This document shows, piece by piece, positions 17,751 to 25,979 of a DNA stretch of 64,000 bases. Below the pieces are notes generated by a model that saw only the letters and a list, made by a program, of their open reading frames with translations, had not been told where the DNA came from and did no database searches. Location: assembly GCF_011752995.1 (NCBI RefSeq), contig NZ_VWWL01000012.1, positions 62,001 to 126,000 on the forward strand, read 5' to 3'. Each line of letters begins with the position of its first letter. Position 1 is the first letter of the stretch. This DNA is from Burkholderia sp. Ax-1724 (GTDB lineage: Bacteria; Pseudomonadota; Gammaproteobacteria; Burkholderiales; Burkholderiaceae). The position numbers and the translations under genes were made by a program.

Positions 17751-18119
17751 CGCTACGGATAACGGGCGTCTAGCGTCGGGAGTGTCCGGGCGTTAATCGT
17801 AGCGATGGTAGGGCGTGGGCGTGTCTGCGGAGTCGTGGCGGTTGTCGCGCGGCTCAGCGCGGCCTCCCGGACCGAGTAGCGGGTATCGGCGTTGTGGCTG
17901 AACGTGAGGCGCGGGCGGTGAGCGCGGCCACCTCTCACTGCAAGCCGCCTTTGTGGGCGCCTGAGTACCGCTGCGGTGTGCATATGCGCCGTATGCGGGC
18001 CTGCCGGTGGCGTGCACGGGCGCCGGCCTCCAGCGAGCCGTAGGCCGCAGAGGCAGGCGCGCGCAGCGCGCCTAAACTTGTACCTCTAACACTTAACGGA
18101 AACGACGGCGGGACGGGGC
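17751..18119 (+). other. Phage noncoding region, candidate replication origin/packaging signal
   Basis: About 370 bp without a gene between the secretin and Rep genes. It is rich in inverted repeats, the clearest being the perfect AGGCGCGC-GCA-GCGCGCCT hairpin at 18055-18073. Inovirus intergenic regions hold plus- and minus-strand origins and the packaging hairpin, usually next to the rep gene, so this is the best candidate. Rep nicking site not identified. Confidence 0.5.
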
Positions 18120-19184
18120 TTGCAGCAAGGTAGGGGAAAGGGGAAGTGCAAAAAGAAAACCCGGCAATCGTTGGTCGCGATTCCGGGCGGTGGTCCAACA
18201 TCGGATATAGGCGTATCCAACGTGAACGAATCTATTGTAGGTCAGAATTCCCAGTCTTTTCAAAGCCTTTTGAATGAAGCGGGCTCATTCCAGGCACTTA
18301 ACCGGGCGCGCAATGCGGGTTGTGATCTGCCTGATACGGCTGGGTACTCTCCGTTTAGCGATGAATACATCGTGCGCACACAGCGCTTTCCGGACGGTCA
18401 GCAGGAAGTCGTGGCATTCAGCGTCGCGGTGCAGCGGCATTTTCAGGGGCTGCGGTTGCGTCCGCGCGGTGTGAGGGGCAAGCGTGAGGCTTTGCCGGAT
18501 GAGACAGAGTGCGACGTATCGGCTAAAGCGGACAAGTCATTGCGTACGTCGATCGAGCGTTCCAAGCGCATGATCCGTCAGCGTTGCAAGGCTATTCGTG
18601 CGGACCGGATGCTGACGCTTTCAACGCGTGTGAACGAAACACGGATCGAGGTTTGGGCGAAGTGGTGGGATACGTTCCGGCGGCGTCTGTCGAAGATTCA
18701 GGATTTTCACTACGTGGCTGTTTTGGAGCGTCAGCAGCGGGGCGCATGGCATATCCATATCGCGGTGAATGGTCGTCAAAACTGGAAACTGTTGCGCTCG
18801 ATCTGGCTGTCGGTGATTGGTAAGGACGGTACGGATGGTGCAGTGAACGACAGCATCAGGGGCTTCAAGCAACTGTGTATGTTTCGCAAGCTCGGCGGTA
18901 AGGGGCGTGCCATGCGTCACCTGATTGCGACGTATATCGCGAAATACGTTGGCAAGGGCGCTGGGGATGTGGGATTTAACAAGAAACGGTACTGGACAAG
19001 TCGAGGCATCGTCTTGCCTGAGCTGGTGACGTACGCGCATCTTGGGGCTGATTCGAGTCGGGGTGATGCGGTGGCGGCCGCGTATGCGTGTGTGGATGAG
19101 AACGGGGCTGACTTCGGGAACGCCCAGTTGTTCTGGAATCGGGGTATTGGGGTGTTCTGGATGGCGACAGGTAATACGTGTTGA
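18120..19184 (+). CDS. Rolling-circle replication initiator (HUH endonuclease)
   Basis: A 354-residue protein with the metal-binding HUH motif HIHIAVNG (HIH at 211-213) and the catalytic tyrosine motif YIAKYVGK (262-269), in the right order and spacing for phage/plasmid Rep nickases. It would nick the plus-strand origin and start rolling-circle replication. The start is a TTG; downstream GTG/TTG codons (18171, 18222) are alternatives since the first 35 residues are low-complexity and basic. The gene lies next to the noncoding hairpin region. Confidence 0.85.
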   Translation: MQQGRGKGKCKKKTRQSLVAIPGGGPTSDIGVSNVNESIVGQNSQSFQSLLNEAGSFQALNRARNAGCDLPDTAGYSPFSDEYIVRTQRFPDGQQEVVAFSVAVQRHFQGLRLRPRGVRGKREALPDETECDVSAKADKSLRTSIERSKRMIRQRCKAIRADRMLTLSTRVNETRIEVWAKWWDTFRRRLSKIQDFHYVAVLERQQRGAWHIHIAVNGRQNWKLLRSIWLSVIGKDGTDGAVNDSIRGFKQLCMFRKLGGKGRAMRHLIATYIAKYVGKGAGDVGFNKKRYWTSRGIVLPELVTYAHLGADSSRGDAVAAAYACVDENGADFGNAQLFWNRGIGVFWMATGNTC

Positions 19185-19271
19185 TGGTTCTTTCTTCGGG
19201 TGTCCGTTTAAGTGCCGGGTCGCAGTGGACGTTATTTTGCTTAGCGAAACTGCCAGCGGGGTGCGTCACAT

Positions 19272-20129
19272 ATGCTTTTTGAGGACGTGATTGGGATTTA
19301 CATGGCGAGTGCTAGCCATCGTAGTAAGCAGAGGGATGTGTACTCGTTAAAGCGGCTACAGCCATATTTTGGTGGTCGCATGGTGTCCGATCTGAAGCGG
19401 GCGGATGTGCGTGGATATATCGCGGTCAGGCGGGTAGATGGTGTTGCCGAGTCGACGGTACAGCGCGAGCTTCGTTTCTTCTCTGCGGCTATAAATTTTG
19501 TTCGCCTGGAGCACGATCGATTGGAGTTGCCTAATCCGGTTCAGCGGTTGGCGCTCGGCGGTGGTGAGTCGAGAGTGCGGTGGATCAGTCGGGATGAGGC
19601 TCGCGAGTTGGTGGCTTCTGCGAAGAAATACGCTCGTCGTCCGCATTTGGCGAATTTCATCAAGCTTTCGCTGCATACCGGTTGCCGGAAAAACGAATTG
19701 TTGAAATTGGAGTGGTCCAAGGTGGACTTCGAGCGGGCGTTCTTTACTTTGGAGCCTCAGGACACGAAGAACGGCAAGCGTCGGGTTATCCCCTTGAATG
19801 ATGCTGCTTTGGCCGTGTTGCGCGATCAACGTGACTGGGTGAGCCGGCATGTGAGCCGGCCGCGGTGGGTGTTTTCGACGGTGTCGGGCGCTCGGCTCAC
19901 TTCGGTGCAGAAGGGCTTTAGGGCGTCGTGCCGTCGCGCGCTGATAGACGACTTTCGTGTGCATGACTTGCGACACACCTTCGCCTCTTGGTTGGTGATG
20001 GCGGGTGTGTCGCTATACGTTGTTAAGGACTTGTTGGGGCATTCGTCCATCACGGTGACGGAGCGTTATGCACATCTGGCGCCGCATGTGGGTAGATCAG
20101 CGGTTCAGCTTTTATTGCCGGTCGAGTAG
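19272..20129 (+). CDS. Tyrosine integrase
   Basis: A 285-residue phage integrase with the full catalytic set: R139 (HTGCRKNE), K166 or K169, H231 and R234 (HDLRHTF), H257 (LLGHSSI) and Y266 (TERYAHL). The N-terminal part (about 5-90) is a SAM-like core-binding domain. It lies near the tRNA-Val end and should carry out recombination between attP and the tRNA anticodon arm; no excisionase-like gene is obvious. Confidence 0.92.
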   Translation: MLFEDVIGIYMASASHRSKQRDVYSLKRLQPYFGGRMVSDLKRADVRGYIAVRRVDGVAESTVQRELRFFSAAINFVRLEHDRLELPNPVQRLALGGGESRVRWISRDEARELVASAKKYARRPHLANFIKLSLHTGCRKNELLKLEWSKVDFERAFFTLEPQDTKNGKRRVIPLNDAALAVLRDQRDWVSRHVSRPRWVFSTVSGARLTSVQKGFRASCRRALIDDFRVHDLRHTFASWLVMAGVSLYVVKDLLGHSSITVTERYAHLAPHVGRSAVQLLLPVE

Positions 20130-20138
20130 GGGGGGGGC

Positions 20139-20558
20139 TTATTTGGTCGCTGAGGGGCTTGTCCAATGTTCTTGCGGCGTATCCGCCCATGTCGAGCCGA
20201 GCGGTTGCATTGAAAGCCAGGTCTCTACAAGTTTGCCTTCCTCGGTGCGATAGGACTGCATACCCGCGCGGGTACGCGATTCGCCGGTAGCAGGATCGGT
20301 CCACTTGAACGCGAAGCGGAACCATGCACGATTGCCTTCAAACGAATGATCGTAGACGACGACACGGATGCCGGGCCGGTCCGCTTGCACTTTTGCAATC
20401 TCTGCTGCATATGCTTCCCGCGTCACGGTTCGATCACCGGCTTCGTCGTGTCGAATGTAATGCGGACCAACGCATTCCGGCACCAGTTCAAAGCGACCCT
20501 CATGCCAAACGCTTTCCCATCGGTCGAACAGATCGCGCAGCACGGTATTCTCGGACAT
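20139..20558 (-). CDS. SnoaL/NTF2-like fold protein, phage cargo
   Basis: A 139-residue protein with the NTF2-like pattern: an N-terminal helix (VLRDLFDRWESVW), then ECVGPHYIRHD, and a beta-sheet (VVVYDHSFEGNRAWFRFAFKWTDPATGESR). This resembles polyketide-cyclase/SnoaL-type or ester-cyclase small enzymes and binding proteins. The ATG at 20558 has an AAAGGGAG ribosome site. It lies inside the att repeats, between the integrase and attR, on the opposite strand to the phage genes, so it was probably carried in with the phage and may be expressed from the lysogen. Function unknown. Confidence 0.65.
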   Translation of the reverse strand: MSENTVLRDLFDRWESVWHEGRFELVPECVGPHYIRHDEAGDRTVTREAYAAEIAKVQADRPGIRVVVYDHSFEGNRAWFRFAFKWTDPATGESRTRAGMQSYRTEEGKLVETWLSMQPLGSTWADTPQEHWTSPSATK

Positions 20559-20689
20559 CAAATTGCTCCCTTTCGTTTGTGTTCAGCGTGATCGTACCGG
20601 AAGGCTCGCGCCCTGAGCGATCGAGGTAGCGCTGAGGCGTTCGTCTCATTGTTGTATCGCGCAATGAAAAATCAGCTACGAAATTCGGA

Positions 20690-20729
20690 TGCCCGAAAAA
20701 AAAAAGCCCCGCGATTGCAGGGCTTTTTC
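20690..20729. terminator. Terminator downstream of tRNA-Val, supplied by the phage
   Basis: Stem AAAAAGCCC / GGGCTTTTT around a GC-rich loop, with a run of ten A that becomes a U tract on the minus strand. It ends transcription of the restored tRNA-Val and, in the other direction, could end transcription entering the region. It is inside the phage element. Confidence 0.8.
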
Positions 20730-20817
20730 GTGTTGCGTTTTAGCAGAAGCTTGGTGTCGGCCTGAACAGGCTTCCAATCCAGCGCTGGATGCGTTTCCAG
20801 AGGCTTCGGCTGAATAC

Positions 20818-20892
20818 TGGTGGGTGGTACAGGGATTGAACCTGTGACCCCTGCCGTGTGAAGGCAGTGCTCTACCGCTGAGCTAACCACCC
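20818..20892 (-). tRNA. tRNA-Val (anticodon CAC), hybrid of host and phage halves
   Basis: Read on the minus strand it folds as a cloverleaf: acceptor GGGTGGT/ACCACCC, D arm with AGCTCAGCGGTAGAGC, anticodon arm CTGCC-TTCACAC-GGCAG (anticodon CAC), T arm ACAGG-TTCAATC-CCTGT, encoded CCA. The 5' half and anticodon arm border are host, and the 3' part left of 20844 came with the phage. The gene is probably functional; a promoter lies upstream. Confidence 0.95.
20844..20867. repeat. attR core, 24-bp direct repeat of 11158-11181
   Basis: A 24-bp identity with the left end, beginning GTGACCCCTGCC and ending GTGAAGGCAG, within the tRNA-Val anticodon arm. Outside it the two copies diverge at once on both sides, marking the recombination segment of the integrase. 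Confidence 0.88.
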
Positions 20893-20904
20893 GAAGAGAT
20901 TCAA

Positions 20905-20933
20905 ATTATGTCAGTGATTGACGGGTTCGTCCA
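20905..20933 (-). promoter_or_regulatory. Putative promoter of tRNA-Val
   Basis: On the minus strand TGGACG (20928-20933), 17 bp, CATAAT (20905-20910), ending about 12 bp before the tRNA 5' end. It matches sigma-70 at 4/6 and 5/6. Read-through from dnaQ is an alternative source of transcription. Confidence 0.45.
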
Positions 20934-20940
20934 GTACTTT

Positions 20941-21687
20941 TTAAGTAATCTGCTCATCCGCAGCGGCTGCGATTGCCGGCGCCGGTTCAAAGCGCCACAC
21001 ACTGGCACCTTTGACGGCCTTGTCGAGATCGTCGAGCACGGCTTCGTGCGCGGCGGCTTCGTCATCGCTCGCGGCGACCACGATGAGTTCCAGCGATTCG
21101 AGCGCGACGCGCGGCGCATCCGTGTCGACACCGGTTTGCGCTTCGCCGAGCATGTCGATGACGAGGCTTTCCTGGCCACGCGTCATCGACAGATAAACTT
21201 CGGCGAGCAGTTCCGAGTCGAGTAGCGCGCCGTGCAGCGTACGGTGCGCGTTGCTGATGCCGAAGCGGTCGCACAGTGCGTCGAGCGAATTGCGCTTGCC
21301 CGGGAACATCTGCTTCGCGCGCGCGAGCGTGTCGATGATCTCGCCGCAGTACGTCTTCACCTGCGGCAGGCCCAGCAGCGCGAATTCGGCGTCGAGAAAG
21401 CCGATGTCGAACGGCGCGTTGTGAATGATCAGGTCCGCGCCTTCGATGAAGTCGCGAAACTGATCGACAATCTCGGCGAACTTCGGCTTGTCGCTCAGGA
21501 ACTCCGTGGTCAGGCCGTGCACCGCGAGCGCGCCCGGATCGCTGTCGCGTTCCGGATTGATATAGAAGTGCAGATTGTTGCCGGTGAGCCGGCGGTTCAC
21601 CAGTTCGACGCAACCGAGTTCGAGAATCCGGTCGCCGCCGCGGGCGTTCAGGCCGGTGGTTTCGGTATCGAGGATGAGTTGACGCAT
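20941..21687 (-). CDS. dnaQ: DNA polymerase III epsilon subunit (3'-5' proofreading exonuclease)
   Basis: A 248-residue DEDDh exonuclease that removes misincorporated bases as part of the replicative polymerase core. It has ExoI DTETTG (7-12), ExoII NAPFDIGFLD and ExoIII HGALLDSELL with the His-Asp pair. The extended C-terminus (after about residue 185) should hold the segment that binds the alpha subunit. Downstream on the same strand is tRNA-Val; rnhA lies upstream in the same direction, the dnaQ-rnhA pairing seen in many proteobacteria. Confidence 0.95.
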   Translation of the reverse strand: MRQLILDTETTGLNARGGDRILELGCVELVNRRLTGNNLHFYINPERDSDPGALAVHGLTTEFLSDKPKFAEIVDQFRDFIEGADLIIHNAPFDIGFLDAEFALLGLPQVKTYCGEIIDTLARAKQMFPGKRNSLDALCDRFGISNAHRTLHGALLDSELLAEVYLSMTRGQESLVIDMLGEAQTGVDTDAPRVALESLELIVVAASDDEAAAHEAVLDDLDKAVKGASVWRFEPAPAIAAAADEQIT

Positions 21688-21790
21688 GTCGGATTAGCCT
21701 GCTTCGAAAAAATGTGCAGCAAAAAAAGCGGAGAGGGTGCAAGCGAAGCGGATTGCCTTGCGGCAACGCGCTTCGGCGAGGCGCTGGCCC

Positions 21791-22237
21791 TTACCTTTCC
21801 GCGAGCGACGCAACCCCGCGATTGGCGAGCTGATCGGCGCGCTCGTTTTCCGGGTGGCCGTTGTGTCCGCGCACCCAGCGCCATTCGACTTCATGTTGCG
21901 CGACCAGTGCGTCGAGCCGTTTCCACAGATCGGCGTTCTTCACCGGCTGCTTCGCCGCGGTGATCCAGCCTTTCTTTTTCCAGCCGTGAATCCATTCGCT
22001 GATGCCTTTCTGCACGTACTGCGAGTCGGTGTGCACGATCACCTCGCATGGGCGCTTGAGTGCTTCGAGCGCGGCAATCACGCCCATCAGCTCCATGCGG
22101 TTATTGGTCGTGTTGGCTTCGCCGCCGAACAGTTCTTTTTCCTGGCCGCCGAAGCGCAGCAGCGCGCCCCAGCCGCCAGGGCCGGGATTGCCCTTGCAGG
22201 CGCCGTCGGTATAGATGTCGATGTGATTCGTAGTCAT
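21791..22237 (-). CDS. rnhA: Ribonuclease HI
   Basis: A 148-residue enzyme that cleaves RNA in RNA:DNA hybrids such as primers and R-loops. The catalytic acidic residues are in TDGACKGNPGPGG (D11), RMEL (E49), HTDSQYV and NERADQLAN. The ATG at 22237 overlaps the end of the upstream methyltransferase gene by 4 bp (ATGA), so the two are translationally coupled. A longer upstream reading would be a shadow of the methyltransferase. Confidence 0.95.
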   Translation of the reverse strand: MTTNHIDIYTDGACKGNPGPGGWGALLRFGGQEKELFGGEANTTNNRMELMGVIAALEALKRPCEVIVHTDSQYVQKGISEWIHGWKKKGWITAAKQPVKNADLWKRLDALVAQHEVEWRWVRGHNGHPENERADQLANRGVASLAER

Positions 22238-23097
22238 TCGGTATGGTTGCGTGTATTCGGGGAGGCGGCGGACGCGAGCCCGGCGGCGAGCACGGGCTTC
22301 TTGACCTTGAGTGGCCCGACGAGGCGCATGCCGCGCACGCGCTTGATCGCCTTGATCATGTAGGTGGCGCCGAAAATCGGCCACCAGCGGTCGCCGGCGG
22401 CTTCCATGAAAGCATAGCGGGAGAGCCACTGCTCGCTGCCAAGCGGCGGACGATAGCAGCCGAAGCGTCCGCGTTCAAGGTCGAAGCCGAGCAGCTTGAT
22501 CCAGTCTTTCAGACGCGTGAAGGCGATCAGATCGACGGCGGCGGGCACGAACGGCTGGCCGGTCATCTTGCCGACCGACTGCCGCACGCCCCATAGCGAG
22601 AGCGAATTGAAGCCGAGGATGATGAGCTGCCCCTCGGGCATCAGCACGCGCTCGGCTTCGCGCAGCAGCCGGTGCGGGTCGCTCGTGAATTCGAGCGTGT
22701 GCGGCATCACGATCAGATCGACGCTTTGCGCTTCGAACGGCAGGTCGAGCAGATCGCACCAGACCGTGCTGCGTCCGGCTGGCGCGGACAAGCCGGACAG
22801 TTCCGCCGGGTCGGCCGCGTCGCCTTGCGCGGCGCCGAGGCCGCCGCCGTCTTGCCGCGTGCCGCGCGGAAACGTATACGGCGCACTCGCGCCGCTGGCG
22901 GCGTCGAGCACGAGGCCGCGGCACGGCATGCGGTTCTCGCGCAGCGCGTCGAGCCGGGGCAGACCGAGCTGCAGCGCATGATAGCCGAACACGTCCGACA
23001 CCACACGGTCGAGCTGGGTCTGTTCCCATTCGAGCACGTAGCGGCCGGGCGGCGAATCGGTCCAGGCGGGCCAGTCTATAATCGCTCGATCAGTCAT
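22234..23097 (-). CDS. SAM-dependent methyltransferase (type 11)
   Basis: A 287-residue class I methyltransferase with a divergent SAM-binding motif I (LVLDAASGASAPY), an acidic second strand (WCDLLDLPFEAQSVDLIVMPHTLEF) and the post-motif LREAERVLMPEGQLIILGFN. A gene of this type next to rnhA, dnaQ and gloB is usual in beta-proteobacteria; its substrate is not known. The ATG at 23097 is divergent from gloB with only 19 bp between them, so the promoters must overlap the coding starts. Confidence 0.82.
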   Translation of the reverse strand: MTDRAIIDWPAWTDSPPGRYVLEWEQTQLDRVVSDVFGYHALQLGLPRLDALRENRMPCRGLVLDAASGASAPYTFPRGTRQDGGGLGAAQGDAADPAELSGLSAPAGRSTVWCDLLDLPFEAQSVDLIVMPHTLEFTSDPHRLLREAERVLMPEGQLIILGFNSLSLWGVRQSVGKMTGQPFVPAAVDLIAFTRLKDWIKLLGFDLERGRFGCYRPPLGSEQWLSRYAFMEAAGDRWWPIFGATYMIKAIKRVRGMRLVGPLKVKKPVLAAGLASAASPNTRNHTE

Positions 23098-23116
23098 ATC
23101 AAAGAATGCGTCGCCT

Positions 23117-23908
23117 ATGAATGCGCTCGAGTACGTACCGGTCCCGGCGTTTGAAGACAATTACATCTGGGTCGTTGCCGACGGACACCACGCGGTCGTC
23201 GTCGATCCGGGCGAAGCCGCGCCTGTGCGCGCCTTTCTGGCCCAACGCGGATGGCGGCTGAGCGCTATTTTACTCACGCACCATCATCAAGACCACGTCG
23301 GCGGGGTGGCCGATCTGCTGAACGGCCAGGACGTGCCGGTGTACGGCCCCGCCGGCGAAGCAATCGAGCATCTCACGCATCGTCTCGAAAACGGCGATCG
23401 CGTGACGATTGCGGCACCCGCGCTCGAATTCAGCGTGCTCGACGTGCCCGGTCACACGAGCGGGCACATTGCCTATTTCCAGGCAGCCGATTCGCGCGGC
23501 ACGCCGCACGTGTTTTGCGGCGACACGCTGTTCGCCTGCGGCTGCGGCCGGCTCTTCGAAGGCACGCCGCAGCAGATGCTCGCCTCGCTCGATGCGCTCG
23601 CCGCGCTGCCCGGTGCGACCGAAGTGCATTGCGCGCACGAGTACACGCTCTCGAATATCCGCTTCGCGCTCGCGTGCGAGCCGCACAACGCCGAACTGCA
23701 GGCATGGCGCGACCGGGCGAGCGAGTTGCGCGCGCGTCATGTGCCGACGCTGCCGACCACCATCGCGCACGAGCGCGCGGTGAATCCGTTTCTGCGCGCC
23801 GGCGAACCGGCGCTGCAGGCGAGTCTCGAAGCGCAGTTGCACGAAACGGTGTCCGATCGCCTGACGGCCTTCACGCTGATGCGCGAATGGAAGAATCGCT
23901 TCCGCTGA
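23117..23908 (+). CDS. gloB: Hydroxyacylglutathione hydrolase (glyoxalase II)
   Basis: A 263-residue metallo-beta-lactamase-fold enzyme that hydrolyses S-lactoylglutathione to lactate and glutathione, completing methylglyoxal detoxification. The metal motif THHHQDHVGG, the later GHTSGH, GDTLFACGCGRLFEGTP and CAHEYTLSN segments are all typical of GloB. Length matches the family. Confidence 0.95.
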   Translation: MNALEYVPVPAFEDNYIWVVADGHHAVVVDPGEAAPVRAFLAQRGWRLSAILLTHHHQDHVGGVADLLNGQDVPVYGPAGEAIEHLTHRLENGDRVTIAAPALEFSVLDVPGHTSGHIAYFQAADSRGTPHVFCGDTLFACGCGRLFEGTPQQMLASLDALAALPGATEVHCAHEYTLSNIRFALACEPHNAELQAWRDRASELRARHVPTLPTTIAHERAVNPFLRAGEPALQASLEAQLHETVSDRLTAFTLMREWKNRFR

Positions 23909-24065
23909 ACCAGCGCGCATTCGGGCGTTCCTCATGCGATGAATCGGAAAAATTCGCCAAGCCCAAGATTTGGTTGATTTTTTTCTCGATTTTCCGATTG
24001 ACGGAAACGTTGACGTTTCGTACTATCGGCTGCAATTTCCAGTCCTTGTGGAAGCTGAGACGTTC

Positions 24066-25754
24066 ATGCGATTTATCTTAAGTGCGTTATTGGTCCTGAC
24101 ACTCGCCGCCTGCGCGAGCCAAGGGCCGACGACGAGTACCGCCAATAACCCCGCCAGCCAGCAAGCCGTAGCCGACGCCCTTCGCAAGAACGCCACCGCT
24201 AAAGAAACCATCAATGTCGACCAGAGCTCCGTCAATCAGTTGACGAGCCAGGACGCCGATCTGTGGGGCCGCATTCGCCGCGGCTTCCAGATGCCGGACC
24301 TGCAGAGCGATCTCGTCGACATGCAGCTCAACTGGTATCTGCAGCGTCCGGATTACGTTCAGCGCATGACCGAGCGCTCGCAGAAATACCTCTACCACAT
24401 CGTCGAGGAACTCGAGGCGCGCCATATGCCGACCGAGCTCGCGCTGCTGCCGTTCATCGAGTCCGCGTATAGTCCGCAGGCGCTGTCGGTCGCGAAGGCG
24501 GCGGGCATGTGGCAGTTCATGCCGGGCACCGGCCGCACCTACAACCTCAAGCAGAACATGTGGCAGGATGAGCGTCGCGACGTGCTCGCCTCGACCAGTG
24601 CCGCGCTCGACTATCTGTCGAATCTGCACGACATGTTCGGCGACTGGCAGCTCGCGCTCGCTGCGTACAACTGGGGCGAGGGCAACGTGCAGCGCGCGAT
24701 CGCGCGCAACGAGGCGGCCGGCTTGCCGACCGACTACATGAGCCTGCGCATGCCGAACGAGACGCGCAACTACGTGCCGAAGCTGCAGGCGGTCAAGAAC
24801 CTCGTGATGAACCCGCAGATGTACGGGCTCACGCTGCCGTCGATTCCGAACCACCCGTACTTCGTGACGGTGACCACCTCGCACGACATCGACGTCGACG
24901 TCGCCGCGCGGCTCGCCAATATGTCGACGGACGAATTCCGCTCGCTGAACCCGTCGTTCAGGAAACCGGTGATTCTCGGCGCGACGCAGCCGCAGATCCT
25001 GCTGCCGTTCGACAACGCGTCCGCCTTCGAGCGCAATCTGAAAACGTACTCGGGTTCGCTGTCGTCGTGGACCACGTACACGGTCGATCAGCGCGCGACG
25101 CCGGCTGCGATTGCGGAGAAAATCGGCGTCGATGCCGGCACGCTGATGGAAGTGAACAAGATTCCGGTCGGCATGCGCCTGAAGCCGGGCTCGACGATCG
25201 TCGTGCCGCGCGGTTCGGACGACGACGAGGATATCAGCGCCGACGTCGCCGAAAGCGCGGTGCTGGCGATGGAGCCCGACGTTCCCGATACGCGCAAGAT
25301 GCTGATTCGCGTGCGCCGCAATCAGTCGATGGCGGCGATCGCGTTGCGCTACGGCGTGTCGGTCGGCCAGCTGAAGGCGTGGAACAAGACGCATCGCGAT
25401 CAGGTGTCGCGCGGTCAGGTGATCGTGCTGCACGTGCCGGTCGGCAAGCCGATGCCGAGCGAGCCGGGGCCGGAGAAGATCGCCACCGACGTGCAGGGTG
25501 GCGGCGTGCAGAAGATCGGCACGCATGTCGCGCAGACGCATGGCGAAGCGCGCAACGGCAGGAAGAATGGGCATTCGCGTTCGGCCATCGTCAAGGTGGC
25601 CGAGCCGGTCGGCAAGGCCGCCAGGCCGGCGGCGCCCGCGGCCGGCAAGGGCAAGGTCGAGAAGGTGTCGGCTTCCACGTCGGGCAAGGCACCGAAGGCT
25701 GCGGCGCCGAGCCACCCGAAGACCGCCGCCAGCACGAAGAAGAAGGGCAAGTAG
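24066..25754 (+). CDS. mltD: Membrane-bound lytic transglycosylase D with LysM domains
   Basis: A 562-residue lipoprotein (signal LLVLTLAACAS, lipid Cys at 17) that cuts peptidoglycan glycan strands with formation of 1,6-anhydro ends. The SLT domain (about 115-230) has the catalytic Glu in IESAYSPQALSVAKAAGMWQ and the GTGRTYNLKQN and ALAAYNWGEGNVQRA motifs. Two LysM peptidoglycan-binding modules follow (about 340-390 and 420-465), then a long Lys/Ala-rich basic tail. The ATG at 24066 is chosen for the lipoprotein signal; an upstream in-frame start would bury it. Confidence 0.93.
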   Translation: MRFILSALLVLTLAACASQGPTTSTANNPASQQAVADALRKNATAKETINVDQSSVNQLTSQDADLWGRIRRGFQMPDLQSDLVDMQLNWYLQRPDYVQRMTERSQKYLYHIVEELEARHMPTELALLPFIESAYSPQALSVAKAAGMWQFMPGTGRTYNLKQNMWQDERRDVLASTSAALDYLSNLHDMFGDWQLALAAYNWGEGNVQRAIARNEAAGLPTDYMSLRMPNETRNYVPKLQAVKNLVMNPQMYGLTLPSIPNHPYFVTVTTSHDIDVDVAARLANMSTDEFRSLNPSFRKPVILGATQPQILLPFDNASAFERNLKTYSGSLSSWTTYTVDQRATPAAIAEKIGVDAGTLMEVNKIPVGMRLKPGSTIVVPRGSDDDEDISADVAESAVLAMEPDVPDTRKMLIRVRRNQSMAAIALRYGVSVGQLKAWNKTHRDQVSRGQVIVLHVPVGKPMPSEPGPEKIATDVQGGGVQKIGTHVAQTHGEARNGRKNGHSRSAIVKVAEPVGKAARPAAPAAGKGKVEKVSASTSGKAPKAAAPSHPKTAASTKKKGK

Positions 25755-25850
25755 GCCCACAGCGGCTCTTGCGGCCGTGGCCCGCGTTGCGGGCGCGGTG
25801 CATGAATGGCCACCCGATATGCGCTTTGCCCACGCACCGTGTTCTTCCGG

Positions 25851-25878
25851 CGCCGTCACCCTCGGGTGACGGCGTTTT
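25851..25878 (+). terminator. Terminator after mltD
   Basis: Stem GCCGTCACCC / GGGTGACGGC closed by a tight loop and followed by GTTTT. Confidence 0.75.
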
Positions 25879-25979
25879 GCATTGTGCAGACCATTCGGCG
25901 CGTTTGCCGTATTTCCTTTATTGTTCGTGCTTTGGCCGCGTCGGCCGTTCCGTCCTTTCCGTTTTCTGATTCAAGGCTT

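Larger units (their letters stand above)
11158..20867. mobile_element. Integrated filamentous phage (inovirus) in tRNA-Val(CAC)
   Basis: The element is bounded by a 24-bp identical core, at 11158-11181 and 20844-20867, within the anticodon arm of tRNA-Val. It supplies a new tRNA 3' half at its right end and leaves the old one at its left end, the usual result of tyrosine-integrase insertion into a tRNA. Inside are, in order, an HTH regulator (minus), small membrane proteins, pV-like, pVIII, a second coat-like protein, a pVII/pIX-like peptide, pIII/TspB, pVI, Zot, secretin, noncoding region, HUH Rep, integrase and a minus-strand cargo gene. All core inovirus functions look intact, so the phage could be active. 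Codon and base use is less GC-rich than the flanking chromosome. Confidence 0.9.

Noticed and set aside
11158..20867. CTXphi-like toxin genes in the prophage
   Set aside because: Zot here is the phage assembly ATPase; no ctxAB-like or other known toxin genes are visible, and the SnoaL-like gene is not a toxin family.
20672..20890. Frame reading through tRNA-Val
   Set aside because: It overlaps the intact tRNA and its terminator on the same strand; the coding signal is accidental.
24087..25859. 590-residue minus-strand frame opposite mltD
   Set aside because: Antisense shadow of mltD: Arg/His-rich with no recognisable domain; the sense gene has clear SLT and LysM domains.
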